The notes: generated by a model not told the origin, from the sequence alone. Counted from the first letter of the stretch, positions 7,706-16,219 are shown. The stretch is DNA of 64,000 bases from Shimia sp. (GCF_022448905.1 NZ_JAKVCW010000001.1:62001-126000); one strand, 5' to 3'. A program made the numbers and translations.

Positions 7706-8303
7706 GAGCGTAGCCTTTCGGTTTGAACATCGGGTCGGCGTAGTGGCTGATTTCCATCTCGATGGCGTCGCCAATCTGAGAGGAGGCCAGCGCGTCGGGT
7801 GCAGGGTGGCGATAGACCACGTCATGCCCGTCCACCGATGGTGCGGATTTGTCTTTCACGGCGCCGAGGCGCTCGGCCAGGCGGATCGAGTCGAGGTTTT
7901 TCGGGTCGATGTAGGACACAGCCCCGTCCCAGCCGAGCTCGTTGTAGAAATAGCGGCGCACCGCATGGGTGGCTTCCAGCGCGTAGCCGTGGCCAGCTTT
8001 GTCGGGCCAGATGATCCAGGCGATTTCACGCTCCGGCCATTTGGCGGGGAACCAGCCACCGGCCATGCCGAGCGTTTCGTCGGTCTCTTTGTCGTGGATC
8101 ATCCACATGCCGTAGCCGCGGATGTTCCAGTGGCCGATTTCGGCCGCATAAAGCATCCAGGTCTCATAGGCATTCAGCGGACCGCCCATGAAGTGGGAGC
8201 GGTAGGAGGCGAAGGTGGCCTTGAAGTTTGGGTAATCCTCAGGTTCCGGCCCGCGCAGGACCAGACGTTTGGTTTCAAGGATTGGAATGGTTTTGGTGGG
8301 CAT
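7698..8303 (-). CDS. GNAT family N-acetyltransferase (copy 1)
   Basis: Predicted acetyl-CoA-dependent acetyltransferase of the RimJ/RimL-like branch, 201 residues from the ATG at 8303. It opens with PILETKRLVLRGPEPEDYPNF, carries GHWNIRGYGMWMI, the acetyl-CoA loop region WPDKAGHGYALEATHAVRRY, and NLDSIRLAERLGA. The start shares one base with the stop of the preceding GNAT (TGATG), and the stop overlaps the chorismate mutase start. It is the most divergent of four tandem paralogues and has a longer C-terminus. Substrate unknown. Confidence 0.85.
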   Translation of the reverse strand: MPTKTIPILETKRLVLRGPEPEDYPNFKATFASYRSHFMGGPLNAYETWMLYAAEIGHWNIRGYGMWMIHDKETDETLGMAGGWFPAKWPEREIAWIIWPDKAGHGYALEATHAVRRYFYNELGWDGAVSYIDPKNLDSIRLAERLGAVKDKSAPSVDGHDVVYRHPAPDALASSQIGDAIEMEISHYADPMFKPKGYALD

Positions 8304-8824
8304 CAGGCGGCCTCCGCTTTGCTGTGGCGGTAGATGTGGCACGCGTTTCCAAGAACTTCGCCGTCACGCTCGTAAGTGGCGCCAAGGCGTGTGGCCAAGG
8401 CAACGGAGCGGGTGTTCGCTGGTGCGATGTAGCTGATCGGGGCGGGGATGCCGAAATGTTCGGCACCATAAGATTTGGCTGCGGCGGCCGCCTCGTAAGC
8501 GTAGCCTTTGCCTTCGTGGCCGTTGAAGACGTGCCAGCCAAGTTCCGCTTCGTCCCAACCTTCCGGGTTGAGGAAGCCAACGCCGCCAATCGGCGCGTCG
8601 GTTGCTTTGTCAGCCACCAACCACATGCCGTAGCCGCGCAGGGCCCAATGACCCAGAGCGCCAGAAATCACACGCCAGCTTTCGGCGCGGTCTTTGGGGC
8701 CGCCAACAAAAGCGCTGCGGTCATCGGCAAAGAAATCCGCGATCACATCAAGGTCGTCTTCGCGGTGGCTGCGCAGGCGCAGGCGCTCAGTTTCGATCAC
8801 GGGGATGTTCAGGGCGAGGCTCAT
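8303..8824 (-). CDS. GNAT family N-acetyltransferase (copy 2)
   Basis: 173 residues. N-terminal IPVIETERLRLRSHREDDLD and FVGGPKDRAESWRVISGALGHWALRGYG closely parallel copy 3, showing recent common descent. The acetyl-CoA pyrophosphate loop is in NGHEGKGYAYEAA (Q/R-x2-G-x-G/A type), followed by NTRSVALATRLGA. ATGA overlap with the gene upstream and TGATG with the gene downstream indicate translational coupling. Likely modifies protein N-termini, an amino acid or a small amine; the sequence does not say which. Confidence 0.86.
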   Translation of the reverse strand: MSLALNIPVIETERLRLRSHREDDLDVIADFFADDRSAFVGGPKDRAESWRVISGALGHWALRGYGMWLVADKATDAPIGGVGFLNPEGWDEAELGWHVFNGHEGKGYAYEAAAAAKSYGAEHFGIPAPISYIAPANTRSVALATRLGATYERDGEVLGNACHIYRHSKAEAA

Positions 8825-9372
8825 GCGTAGGCCTCCATACCGCCATTGACCAGGTCGGCAGGGGCTGGATGACGCCAGACCTCTATTTCGCCATAAGCGT
8901 CGCCAGCGTCATAGGTCTCTTCCATCACCGCGCCCAAACGTTTGGCCACTGCTTTGGAGGCGTGGTTTGTTACCGCGATTTGAGAGATGGCCGTCTCCCA
9001 GCCCAAAACGTCATAGGCGTGAGCCCGTGCGGCTTGTGCCGCCTCAGTCGCATAGCCTTTGCCAGTGGCGGATGGCATCAGAATCCAGCCGATTTCGCGT
9101 TCACGCCAGCCATGTGGATACCACAGGCCAACACGGCCTTGGTAGGTGCCTGTGTCTTTGTCTTCCAACGCCCAAAAGCCAAACCCGCGCAACGCCCAAT
9201 GCCCCATCATCATGGAGATGTAGCGCCAGGTGTCTTCCGGGGATTTGGGGCCGCCCACAAATTGAGAGGCATCGGTGGCGTAAAAGGCGATCTCGGCGGC
9301 GATGTCGTCTTCACGGTGCTCGCGCAGGATCAGGCGCTCGGTTTCAAGCTGGGGGATCTTATAGCGCATCAT
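8821..9372 (-). CDS. GNAT family N-acetyltransferase (copy 3)
   Basis: 183 residues, or 182 if the second of two adjacent ATG codons is used. Conserved blocks: IPQLETERLILREHREDD, QFVGGPKSPEDTWRYI, GHWALRGFGFWAL, the acetyl-CoA loop SATGKGYATEAAQAA, and NHASKAVAKRLGA. It overlaps copy 4 by ATGA and copy 2 by ATGA. The GGPKsPEdtWR-GHWALRG core shared with copy 2 sets these two apart as the closest pair in the array. Confidence 0.87.
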   Translation of the reverse strand: MMRYKIPQLETERLILREHREDDIAAEIAFYATDASQFVGGPKSPEDTWRYISMMMGHWALRGFGFWALEDKDTGTYQGRVGLWYPHGWREREIGWILMPSATGKGYATEAAQAARAHAYDVLGWETAISQIAVTNHASKAVAKRLGAVMEETYDAGDAYGEIEVWRHPAPADLVNGGMEAYA

Positions 9373-9956
9373 GCGTAGGCCTCCAGCTGGTGACGCCAGA
9401 CCTGAACCGGCTCGTCAAACATGGCTTCGGCATTCGCATCGCGTTTGGCACCGAGGCGTTCGGCGACGGCGGCAGATTGCGTGTTGGGCAGGTCGATGTA
9501 GCTGACCAAGGATGGCAGTTCCATCTGGCCCAAACCAAAATCGCGCACGGCCTCGGCGGCCTCTGTCGCGTAGCCAAAGCCTTCGGCGTCTTCGGTGAGA
9601 AAGTAGCCCAGTTCATGCTCCTGGTCGCCAAACTCCATGCCCAGACCCACAAAGCCCAGAATGGCACCGGTGTCGCCTTTCACGATGGCGAAGTAGCCAA
9701 CACCGCGCAGCATCCAGCCGCTCACACATTGGGTGAACTCGGCCCAGGCTTCTTCTCGGTCAATCGGGCCGTCCATAAAGACCGCACGTTCGCTGGAAAG
9801 AATGGCGTGGAAGGTGGAGAAATCCGACAGGCGCATCGGGCGCAACGACAGTCGTGGCGTCTCAAGTGTGGGCACACACATTTCCATCTGCGTCGCCTGT
9901 GCGGCGGCAGGTCCGGTGGCAGGAGCCTCCCAGGGATATGTGGTGTGCAGGGCCAT
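9369..9956 (-). CDS. GNAT family N-acetyltransferase (copy 4)
   Basis: 195 residues from the ATG at 9956, which shares one base with the stop of the NIPSNAP gene; the upstream extension of the frame is therefore not used. After about 25 non-conserved residues it reads VPTLETPRLSLRPMRLSDF, VFMDGPIDREEAWAEF, GWMLRGVGYFAIV, the acetyl-CoA loop EDAEGFGYATEAAEAV and NTQSAAVAERLGA. First and probably ancestral-type member of the four-gene array downstream of ffh. Acceptor unknown. Confidence 0.85.
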   Translation of the reverse strand: MALHTTYPWEAPATGPAAAQATQMEMCVPTLETPRLSLRPMRLSDFSTFHAILSSERAVFMDGPIDREEAWAEFTQCVSGWMLRGVGYFAIVKGDTGAILGFVGLGMEFGDQEHELGYFLTEDAEGFGYATEAAEAVRDFGLGQMELPSLVSYIDLPNTQSAAVAERLGAKRDANAEAMFDEPVQVWRHQLEAYA

Positions 9957-10291
9957 CAGAACGCGTCCAATGCCTCGACGGGTGCGGCGTCGAGCACCGG
10001 CCGTGTGAAGGTGCGGTCGTAGCGGCGGATGCAGCCGGTTTTCTGTGCAAAAGCAAAGGCTTTTTGGCACTCTTCATCTTGCATCGACGCCGCACGATAC
10101 GCTTCATAGGCCGCCAGAGATGGGTAAGAGAACATCGCATAGGCCACGTCATTGGCCCCCTCAGATGGCAGCCAATAGCCGTGATGGGTGCCGCCCATCT
10201 GGTTGACCAGACCAATCCACACCTTGGCGTAGGCCTCAAAGGCCGCGACCTGATTTGGGTCGATCTCATATGTGAGGGTGCAGGTGATCAT
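9956..10291 (-). CDS. NIPSNAP family protein
   Basis: A 111-residue protein starting MITCTLTYEIDPNQVAAFEA with AKVWIGLVNQMGGTHHGYWLP and a tail EECQKAFAFAQKTGCIRRYDR. This is the ferredoxin-like dimeric alpha/beta-barrel pattern of NIPSNAP-type small proteins, which are mostly uncharacterised in bacteria. Its ATG shares one base with the ffh stop (TAATG) and its stop overlaps the first GNAT start, so it is translated from the ffh message. Confidence 0.8.
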   Translation of the reverse strand: MITCTLTYEIDPNQVAAFEAYAKVWIGLVNQMGGTHHGYWLPSEGANDVAYAMFSYPSLAAYEAYRAASMQDEECQKAFAFAQKTGCIRRYDRTFTRPVLDAAPVEALDAF

Positions 10292-11823
10292 TATTTCTTT
10301 TTCCCGAATCCGGAGAGGCCGGACGGCAAGCCCATGCCGCCACCCATGCCACCGAGGCCGCCAAGTCCACCGGGCAGGCCGCCTTTGCCGCCAAGCGCTT
10401 TGGCTGCGGCTTCAAGCTGTTTTGGGTCCATTTGGGTCGGGTCCATGTTGGCCATGTCCGCGCCGCCTTTGCCAACCATGCCTTTCATGGCCTGTTTCAG
10501 CATGCCGCCTTTGCCCATTTTGCCCATCTTCTTCATCATGTCGGCCATCTGGCGCTGCATTTTCAGAAGTTTGTTGAGGTCGGAGACCTCCATGCCGGAG
10601 CCTTTGGCGATCCGCTTTTTGCGGGAGGCTTGCAGGAGTTGCGGGTTGGCGCGTTCCTTTTTGGTCATGGACTGGATCATGGCGATCTGACGCAAGATCA
10701 TCTTGTCGTCAAAGCCAGCGTCCTGAACGCCTTTGGCCATTTTGGCCATGCCAGGCAGCATGCCCATCATGCCTTCCATGCCACCCATTTTCTGCATCTG
10801 CTCGAGCTGCATTTTCATGTCGTTCATGTTGAAGCGGCCTTTTTGGAAGCGCTTCATCATCTTCTCGGCTTGCTCGGCCTCGATGGTTTCCTGAGCTTTC
10901 TCAACCAGAGCAACGATGTCGCCCATGCCCAGGATACGGCCTGCGATCCGGTCGGCCTCGAAGGTTTCGAGCGCGTCCATCTTTTCGCCGAGGCCGACGT
11001 ATTTGATGGGCTTGCCGGTCACGGCGCGCATCGAGAGCGCGGCACCGCCACGGCCGTCACCGTCCATACGGGTCAGGACCACGCCGGAGATGCCGATTTT
11101 GCCGTCAAACTCTTCGGCCACTTCCACAGCGACTTGACCGGTGAGGCCGTCAACCACGAGAAGCGTTTCGCGTGGATTGACCACGTCGCGCACGTCCTCG
11201 ACCTCTTTCATCAGGACTTCGTCGATCTGCAAACGACCGGCGGTGTCGAGCATGTAGACGTCATAGCCGCCCAGGGTCGCCTGTTGCTTGGCGCGTTTGG
11301 CGATCTGTACGGCGGACTCACCCGGCACAATTGGCAGGGTGTCGACGCCGATCTGGGTGCCCAGCACCTGCAACTGCTGCATCGCGGCCGGGCGGTAGAT
11401 GTCGAGCGAGGCCATCAGCACGCGCTTGCCGTCTTTCTCGGTCAGGCGCTTGGCAAGCTTACCGGTGGTGGTGGTCTTACCAGAGCCCTGCAGACCCACC
11501 ATCAGGATCGGCGCGGGCGGGCTGTCGATTTTGAGCGTGCCGGGTTCGGCGTTTTCGTCCCCTGCGAGCACGTCTTTCAGCGCGTCGTGGACGATTTTCA
11601 CAACCTGCTGGCCCGGGGTCACGGATTTGGTGACAGCCTGACCGGTGGCTTTTTCCTGTACGGCTTTGACAAAGTCGCGGGCGACGGGCAGCGAGACGTC
11701 AGCTTCCAGAAGGGCAACGCGCACCTCGCGCAGGGCGGTTTTTACGTCGTCCTCCGACAGCGCACCTTGTTTGGTCAGGCGGTCAAAGACACCAGAGAGG
11801 CGTTCGCTTAGATTTTCAAACAT
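10291..11823 (-). CDS. ffh: signal recognition particle protein Ffh (SRP54)
   Basis: GTPase that binds signal sequences and 4.5S RNA and delivers nascent membrane proteins to FtsY. 510 residues. N domain at about 1-95; G domain with P-loop GLQGSGKTTT, DTAGRLQ, and TRMDGDGRGG with the following ALSMRAVTGKPIKYVGLGEK; methionine-rich M domain from about residue 325 (MKMQLEQMQKMGGMEGMMGM). The C-terminus is a glycine/methionine-rich tail ending SGLSGFGKKK, longer than in E. coli. AAGGAGCCGG precedes the ATG. Its RNA partner gene ffs lies at 33.55 kb in this window. Confidence 0.97.
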   Translation of the reverse strand: MFENLSERLSGVFDRLTKQGALSEDDVKTALREVRVALLEADVSLPVARDFVKAVQEKATGQAVTKSVTPGQQVVKIVHDALKDVLAGDENAEPGTLKIDSPPAPILMVGLQGSGKTTTTGKLAKRLTEKDGKRVLMASLDIYRPAAMQQLQVLGTQIGVDTLPIVPGESAVQIAKRAKQQATLGGYDVYMLDTAGRLQIDEVLMKEVEDVRDVVNPRETLLVVDGLTGQVAVEVAEEFDGKIGISGVVLTRMDGDGRGGAALSMRAVTGKPIKYVGLGEKMDALETFEADRIAGRILGMGDIVALVEKAQETIEAEQAEKMMKRFQKGRFNMNDMKMQLEQMQKMGGMEGMMGMLPGMAKMAKGVQDAGFDDKMILRQIAMIQSMTKKERANPQLLQASRKKRIAKGSGMEVSDLNKLLKMQRQMADMMKKMGKMGKGGMLKQAMKGMVGKGGADMANMDPTQMDPKQLEAAAKALGGKGGLPGGLGGLGGMGGGMGLPSGLSGFGKKK

Positions 11824-11893
11824 CGCTACCGGCTCCTTATCACCGTTTCAAATCTGGCCCAAACATAGGGATGAGCCGCCCAAACGCCAATGT

Positions 11894-11922
11894 CCCCCGT
11901 GGGCGAAACTCGCTGACGGGGG
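11894..11922. repeat. imperfect GC hairpin upstream of ffh
   Basis: Arms CCCCCGT and ACGGGGG, with inner pairing GCGA/TCGC around a short loop. It lies about 70 bases upstream of the ffh start, between ffh and a hypothetical gene. It could end transcription of the upstream gene or fold in the ffh leader; there is no clear T run. Confidence 0.35.
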
Positions 11923-11985
11923 GGCGATCCCGGCACATAGGCCAAGGGACCGGAAGTTTGACGGACTCCCGGAAGTGCTGCGCGT

Positions 11986-12486
11986 TTACGCCTGTGGGGG
12001 TGGAGAGTCAACAGGCACGTGGTTTGCGAGCCAGGTGTTGATGGTTGTGGTGATCTCTTCGTGCAGTTTTTCTTCTGCGCCACTGAGCGCAAGACGAAGG
12101 TAGGCAGGAGATTGGTTGTAAAAACACAAATGAAGAAGAAATCGCCTACCGTCCTCAGTTTCCTTTCTTGAAAACTTCGCAGCCTTAAGGTCCGCTAAAG
12201 GGTATTCTTCTTCTCGTACGCCAAGCAGCGTTCTCCTCCGCAGGGTAACTTTGCCGGGACTTGGGTTTAGAGACAGTGTCTTGTGTTGCAGAGCGCCATA
12301 GATACCGTGCACACCTACTGCTGAAAAAGCGAAAGCAAAACAGTAGAAAGTAAGAGACCGTTCGTCGAAGAGGCTTTTGTCAAATAGCCAGACCATCGCG
12401 AACCAAAAGCCGCAAACTGGAAGGGCGCTCCAGGACGGGCCAGCTTCAAAGCTCAAACCTTCAGAGGAATTATGGGTCACTCTCAT
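11986..12486 (-). CDS. hypothetical two-TM protein with PH-like tail
   Basis: 166 residues, not recognised. Two hydrophobic segments (about 20-35 and 44-66) precede a soluble part beginning KTLSLNPSPGKVTLRRRTLLG, whose alternating strands and final helix (EKLHEEITTTINTWLANH) resemble small bacterial PH-like domains. The same layout occurs in the unrelated-looking gene at 58151-58717. GC content is visibly lower than in ffh. Not coupled to ffh: 162 bases and a hairpin lie between. Confidence 0.6.
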   Translation of the reverse strand: MRVTHNSSEGLSFEAGPSWSALPVCGFWFAMVWLFDKSLFDERSLTFYCFAFAFSAVGVHGIYGALQHKTLSLNPSPGKVTLRRRTLLGVREEEYPLADLKAAKFSRKETEDGRRFLLHLCFYNQSPAYLRLALSGAEEKLHEEITTTINTWLANHVPVDSPPPQA

Positions 12487-12605
12487 AGGTGTAGTGTTCG
12501 CATTGAGGTTGCGAAAAATTCAAGGGTTTAGTGGGCACCGGGTTGCAAAGAAATGGAATGCGTGATCGATCAAGCTAGGCAGGTACAACAAAGGCAGCAA
12601 AACCA

Positions 12606-13142
12606 ATGGACGCATCATCTGAGTTTCAGGACACGTTGCCGGTGAGTTCGGATCCGCTTTTGGCGCAGCTGAAAGACTGGGGGCTGGGGTACGTGCTGCA
12701 TGAACATGTGCCGCTGCGCACGGTGGAGGATGCCAAGGCGGTTGAGGCGGCGATGGAGGTGCCCGGCGAGGCGGCGTTTCGCGTCAAGAACCTGTATCTG
12801 CGGGACAAGAAGAAGCGCAATTATCTGGTGACGCTGGAGCAGGATCGGGAGATCGATCTGAAGGCCTTGGGCAAACAGTTGGGCGTGGGCGGATTGTCGT
12901 TTGGGTCGGCTGATCGGTTGTTGCAGAACCTAGGCGTGCGGCCCGGTGCGGTGACGCCTTTGGCGATGATCAATGGGGCCGAGGCGGGCGTGCGGTTCTT
13001 TATTGATGCAGCCGTGAAAGAGGCCGACAAGATTTACATGCATCCGCTGGTGAATGATCGCACGGTGGCGATGGATGTCAGCGATCTTTGGGTGTTTTTT
13101 GAGCGCCTTGGCGTGGCGCCTGAGATGCTGGAGCTGGGGTAG
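12606..13142 (+). CDS. prolyl-tRNA deacylase (YbaK/ProX type)
   Basis: Predicted trans-editing enzyme that hydrolyses mischarged tRNA(Pro), typically Ala- or Cys-tRNA(Pro). 178 residues. Features are the N-terminal segment YVLHEHVPLRTVEDA, the conserved lysine-containing block GEAAFRVKNLYLRDKKKRNYLV at about 54-75, GGLSFGSADRLLQNLGVRPGAVTPLAM, and the FFIDAAVKEADKIYMHPLVND tail. This matches free-standing ProX/PrdX-like proteins of the YbaK superfamily. It stands alone on the plus strand; a double hairpin lies immediately after its stop. Confidence 0.88.
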   Translation: MDASSEFQDTLPVSSDPLLAQLKDWGLGYVLHEHVPLRTVEDAKAVEAAMEVPGEAAFRVKNLYLRDKKKRNYLVTLEQDREIDLKALGKQLGVGGLSFGSADRLLQNLGVRPGAVTPLAMINGAEAGVRFFIDAAVKEADKIYMHPLVNDRTVAMDVSDLWVFFERLGVAPEMLELG

Positions 13143-13204
13143 GGGGCGTTGCCCCCGTCACATCGTGGATGTGACTCCCCCAGGATATTTTTGGCAAGAA
13201 GAAG
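13142..13204. repeat. double hairpin plus A/T-rich tail (possible dispersed repeat)
   Basis: Starting at the last base of the deacylase stop codon: hairpin GGGGGC-GTT-GCCCCC (13142-13156), directly followed by GTCACATC-GTG-GATGTGAC (13157-13175), then TCCCCCAGGATATTTTTGGC and AAGAAGAAG. Both stems are perfect. It separates convergent genes and probably acts as a terminator for both. I recall similar GGA-TATTTTTGGC-AAGAAGAAG tails in other Rhodobacteraceae intergenic regions. Confidence 0.6.
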
Positions 13205-13205
13205 C

Positions 13206-13751
13206 TTAGGCGGCCTTCGCGGCCACTTCGGCGCCGTCTTTGTTGAGGATGGTCACATCGGTGATGCCGACAAAGCCCAGCACAAAGCGCAGGTAGCCCG
13301 AGGCAAAGTCGATGTAGGAGCCCACCTCTGTGCCGCCGGAGGCGATGGTGATAACCGCCTTTTTGCCCTCCAGTAGGCCTTTGGGGCCGGTCTCGGTATA
13401 GGCGAAGGTCACACCGGCGCGGGCGATCTGGTCGATCCAGGCCTTGAGGCTGGCCGGGATGGAGAAGTTGTACATGGCGACGCCGATGACAAGGGTGTCG
13501 GCGGCTTGCAGTTCGGCCACCAGAGTGTCGGATGTTGCGAGCGCTTCCTTCTGAGCCTCGGTGCGGGCTTCTGGTGGGGTGAAGGTGGCTTGGGCAAAGC
13601 CTTCATCCAGGAATGGCAGCGTGGTTTCGGAGAGATCACGGCGGATCACGTGGCTGGCGTTTTGCTCTGTCACGAGTGCGGCGGAGGCAGCGCGGGAGGC
13701 GGAGTCGGTGAAGCGGGCGGAGGTGTCGATGTGCAGAACGGTGTGTGTCAT
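13206..13751 (-). CDS. azoR: FMN-dependent NADH-azoreductase
   Basis: Flavodoxin-fold quinone/azo reductase using FMN and NADH, usually a detoxification or redox-cycling defence enzyme. 181 residues, slightly shorter than the about 200 of E. coli AzoR. Motifs: [16 protein letters not shown] (FMN phosphate loop), [30 protein letters not shown] (FMN ring contact and dimer region), and [13 protein letters not shown]. It is divergent from the LysR gene at 13880, which is the usual arrangement for LysR control. Confidence 0.92.
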   Translation of the reverse strand: MTHTVLHIDTSARFTDSASRAASAALVTEQNASHVIRRDLSETTLPFLDEGFAQATFTPPEARTEAQKEALATSDTLVAELQAADTLVIGVAMYNFSIPASLKAWIDQIARAGVTFAYTETGPKGLLEGKKAVITIASGGTEVGSYIDFASGYLRFVLGFVGITDVTILNKDGAEVAAKAA

Positions 13752-13879
13752 GTCTTTGTGTCCGTGAGGGGTTGCGTCTGTGATTGAGTGGAAGATGGGC
13801 TATTGCAATTTCACACACAATCGCAACTAATGCGCATGTAGTGTTTGAAAATGCACAAAATGGTTTTTGAGGTTGGGAT

Positions 13880-14764
13880 ATGAAAAACTGGGATGAGGTG
13901 CGCACAGCGTTTCAGGTGGCGCGGCAGGGGACGGTGAGCGGCGCCGCAGAGGTGCTGGGCGTGCACCATGCGACGGTGATCCGGCACATTGATGCGTTGG
14001 AAGCTCAGCTGGGGGTGAAACTGTTTCAGCGTCATGCCCGGGGCTATACGGCCACGGAGGCGGGTGAAGACCTGATGCGGGTGGCGCAGACCACCGACGA
14101 TCAGTTTGGTCAGCTCGAAGGACGCATTAAGGGACGCGGTGCGGATGTCTCCGGCGAGCTGGTAGTGACGGCGCTTGGCGGGTTTGCCCCGTTGGTGGCG
14201 CCGATTCTGGCGGATTTTCAGGCGGCGCATCCGGGTTTGCTGGTGCGGTTTCTGACCGGGGATCGCGTATTCCGGTTGGAATATGGTGAGGCGCATGTGG
14301 CCATTCGTGCTGGCGATGGTGAGGTGCAGCCAGACAATGTCGTGCAAAAACTGGCGCAGTTGCCGGCCGGGCTTTATGGCGCGGACAGCTATATTGCCCA
14401 GCATGGTGCGCCCAAAGATGAGGCGGATTTGGTGAACCACCGCTTTGCGGGGCATGACAATCCCGACAGCCGCGCGCCATTTTATCGTTGGCTCAAAACC
14501 CACGTGCCGCGGGAAAACGTCGTGTTCCGCTCAACGTCGGATCGGGCGATTGCGGCGGCTATTCGGTCTGGGGCTGGGCTGGGGTTCCTGCCGGTTTGGG
14601 ATGTGGAGGCAACCGAGCCGATGCAGCAGGTGATGGCCCCCAAGCCGGAATGGGACATCAATGTGCGCTTGATCACCCACGTAGATTTGCACCGCACCAT
14701 TAAAGTGCAGACGTTCTTGGCGTTCCTGAAGGAGCGCGCGCAGGATTGGACCGCCCCACGATGA
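13880..14764 (+). CDS. LysR family transcriptional regulator
   Basis: 294 residues. The N-terminal winged HTH covers about 4-62 (VRTAFQVARQGTVSGAAEVLGVHHATVIRHIDALEAQLGVKLFQR in order), followed by the ligand-binding domain starting SGELVVTALGGFAPLVAP. It lies divergent from azoR, with a 128-base AT-rich gap that should contain its binding site, and overlaps the exporter gene downstream by ATGA. It probably controls azoR, the exporter, or both; the inducer is unknown. Confidence 0.92.
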   Translation: MKNWDEVRTAFQVARQGTVSGAAEVLGVHHATVIRHIDALEAQLGVKLFQRHARGYTATEAGEDLMRVAQTTDDQFGQLEGRIKGRGADVSGELVVTALGGFAPLVAPILADFQAAHPGLLVRFLTGDRVFRLEYGEAHVAIRAGDGEVQPDNVVQKLAQLPAGLYGADSYIAQHGAPKDEADLVNHRFAGHDNPDSRAPFYRWLKTHVPRENVVFRSTSDRAIAAAIRSGAGLGFLPVWDVEATEPMQQVMAPKPEWDINVRLITHVDLHRTIKVQTFLAFLKERAQDWTAPR

Positions 14765-15642
14765 ACCTCCATCTTCGCGGCCATTTGGCCATGTTGCTGT
14801 TCTCCGCTTTGGTGGCCGGCTCGTTTTCGCTTGGATCGATGAGCGCCAATGAGGTGGAGCCTGCGGCGCTTAATGCGGTGCGGTTTCTGATCGCGGCCGG
14901 GGTGATTGGCGTGGCGGCGTTGGCGACCAAGGGATTGCCGGCCTCTGCGTGGCGGGCGCCCTGGCGGTACTTGATCCTAGGGGGGCTGTTTGCCGGTTAC
15001 TTTGTGCTGATGTTTGAGGGGCTAAAAACGGCCCATCCGGTGAGCACGGCTGCCGTTTTCACACTGACACCGTTGATGTCGGCAGGCTTTGGTTGGGTGT
15101 TGCTGCGCCAGATCACCACCAAACGCATGTTTGTTGCGCTGGGTATTGGCGCTGTCGGCGCGTTGTGGGTGATTTTCCGGGCGGATTGGCAGGCGTTTCT
15201 GCGGTTTGAGGTTGGGCAGGGGGAAATCTACTATTTCTGGGGCTGCATGTTACACGCGCTTTATACGCCGATGGTGCGCAAGCTGAATCGCGGTGAGGCG
15301 CCGGTGGTTTTCACCTTTGGCACGTTGATCGCGGGCTTAGTGATCCTGACCGGGGTGGGATGGCGCGACCTGTGGACGACGGACTGGTTGGCGCTGGAAC
15401 CGCTGGTCTGGGGGACAATTGTCTATCTGGCGGTGTTTGCTTCTGCAGCCACCTTTGTGTTGTTGCAGTTTGCGACGCTGCATCTGCCCAGTGCCAAAGT
15501 CATGGCCTACACCTATCTGGTGCCCAGTTGGGTGATCCTGTGGGAGATTGGTCTGGGGCATGGGGCGCCCAGTGGCTTTGTGCTGGTTGGGATTGGCCTG
15601 ACTTGTGTCGCGCTTTGGATGCTGCTGGAAAATGAGGGGTAA
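14761..15642 (+). CDS. DMT superfamily (EamA) transporter
   Basis: Inner-membrane exporter of 293 residues with about ten hydrophobic helices arranged as two EamA repeats; the second begins near residue 140. Typical blocks are AALNAVRFLIAAGVIGVAAL, HPVSTAAVFTLTPLMSAGFGW and AKVMAYTYLVPSWVILWEIG. I chose the ATG at 14761, which overlaps the LysR stop as ATGA, over the ATG at 14746. Family members export amino acids, nucleosides or drugs; the substrate is not readable here. Confidence 0.9.
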   Translation: MNLHLRGHLAMLLFSALVAGSFSLGSMSANEVEPAALNAVRFLIAAGVIGVAALATKGLPASAWRAPWRYLILGGLFAGYFVLMFEGLKTAHPVSTAAVFTLTPLMSAGFGWVLLRQITTKRMFVALGIGAVGALWVIFRADWQAFLRFEVGQGEIYYFWGCMLHALYTPMVRKLNRGEAPVVFTFGTLIAGLVILTGVGWRDLWTTDWLALEPLVWGTIVYLAVFASAATFVLLQFATLHLPSAKVMAYTYLVPSWVILWEIGLGHGAPSGFVLVGIGLTCVALWMLLENEG

Positions 15643-15718
15643 GAGTTTTTGACCGCGCTATGACACGCGTCAAAGACAAGCTGTGCGTAGGAGGCTATCC
15701 TGACGCGGGAGGATTGAT

Positions 15719-16219
15719 ATGCCTGCAGCCACGACAAAAGAGGATTTGTTGGCCATTGCCGACAAGGAATTCTCTAAGCTCCAAAAAGTTATAGAAACGG
15801 TGCCAGCGGACACAGCGCTTCTTCAGTATGAAGACAATTGGAGTATGCGCGATGTGTTGGTGCATCGGGCGCATTGGATTGATCTGTTTTTGGGTTGGTA
15901 TGCCGATGGGCAAGCGGGCAAGCCCGTGGCTTTTCCGGCGCCGGGGTATAAGTGGAACCAGCTTAAAGCGTACAACGCGGATCTGTTGGCCAAGCATCAG
16001 GATGTGGATTGGAGCACAGCCAAAGCCGAGTTTGAAGCCGCGCATTTGCGCTGGCATCGCTTGATTGACGGGCTGGACCAAGAGGCGCTCTATGGCAAGC
16101 CGATGAAGGGTGGCAACAACAACTGGACCACCGGGCGCTGGGCCGAGGCGGCTGCCTCGTCGCACTACCGCTCTGCGGCGAAGTTTATTCGGGCGTGTCT
16201 GCGCCAGGTGGCGGCGTAA
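15719..16219 (+). CDS. ClbS/DfsB family four-helix bundle protein
   Basis: 166 residues. Family features are an N-terminal TKEDLLAIADKEFSKLQKVI helix, NWSMRDVLVHRAHWIDLFLGWY with a conserved His, and a C-terminal RWAEAAASSHYRSAAKFIRAC. ClbS protects colibactin producers and DfsB is the related domain family (DUF1706); most members have no known role. A strong GGGAGG ribosome binding site precedes the ATG. Its 3' end overlaps the convergent ArsR gene by 35 bases. Confidence 0.85.
   Translation: MPAATTKEDLLAIADKEFSKLQKVIETVPADTALLQYEDNWSMRDVLVHRAHWIDLFLGWYADGQAGKPVAFPAPGYKWNQLKAYNADLLAKHQDVDWSTAKAEFEAAHLRWHRLIDGLDQEALYGKPMKGGNNNWTTGRWAEAAASSHYRSAAKFIRACLRQVAA

Noticed and set aside
10432..11811. 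459-codon plus-strand open frame
   Set aside because: Antisense shadow of ffh; composition reflects complement of ffh codons.
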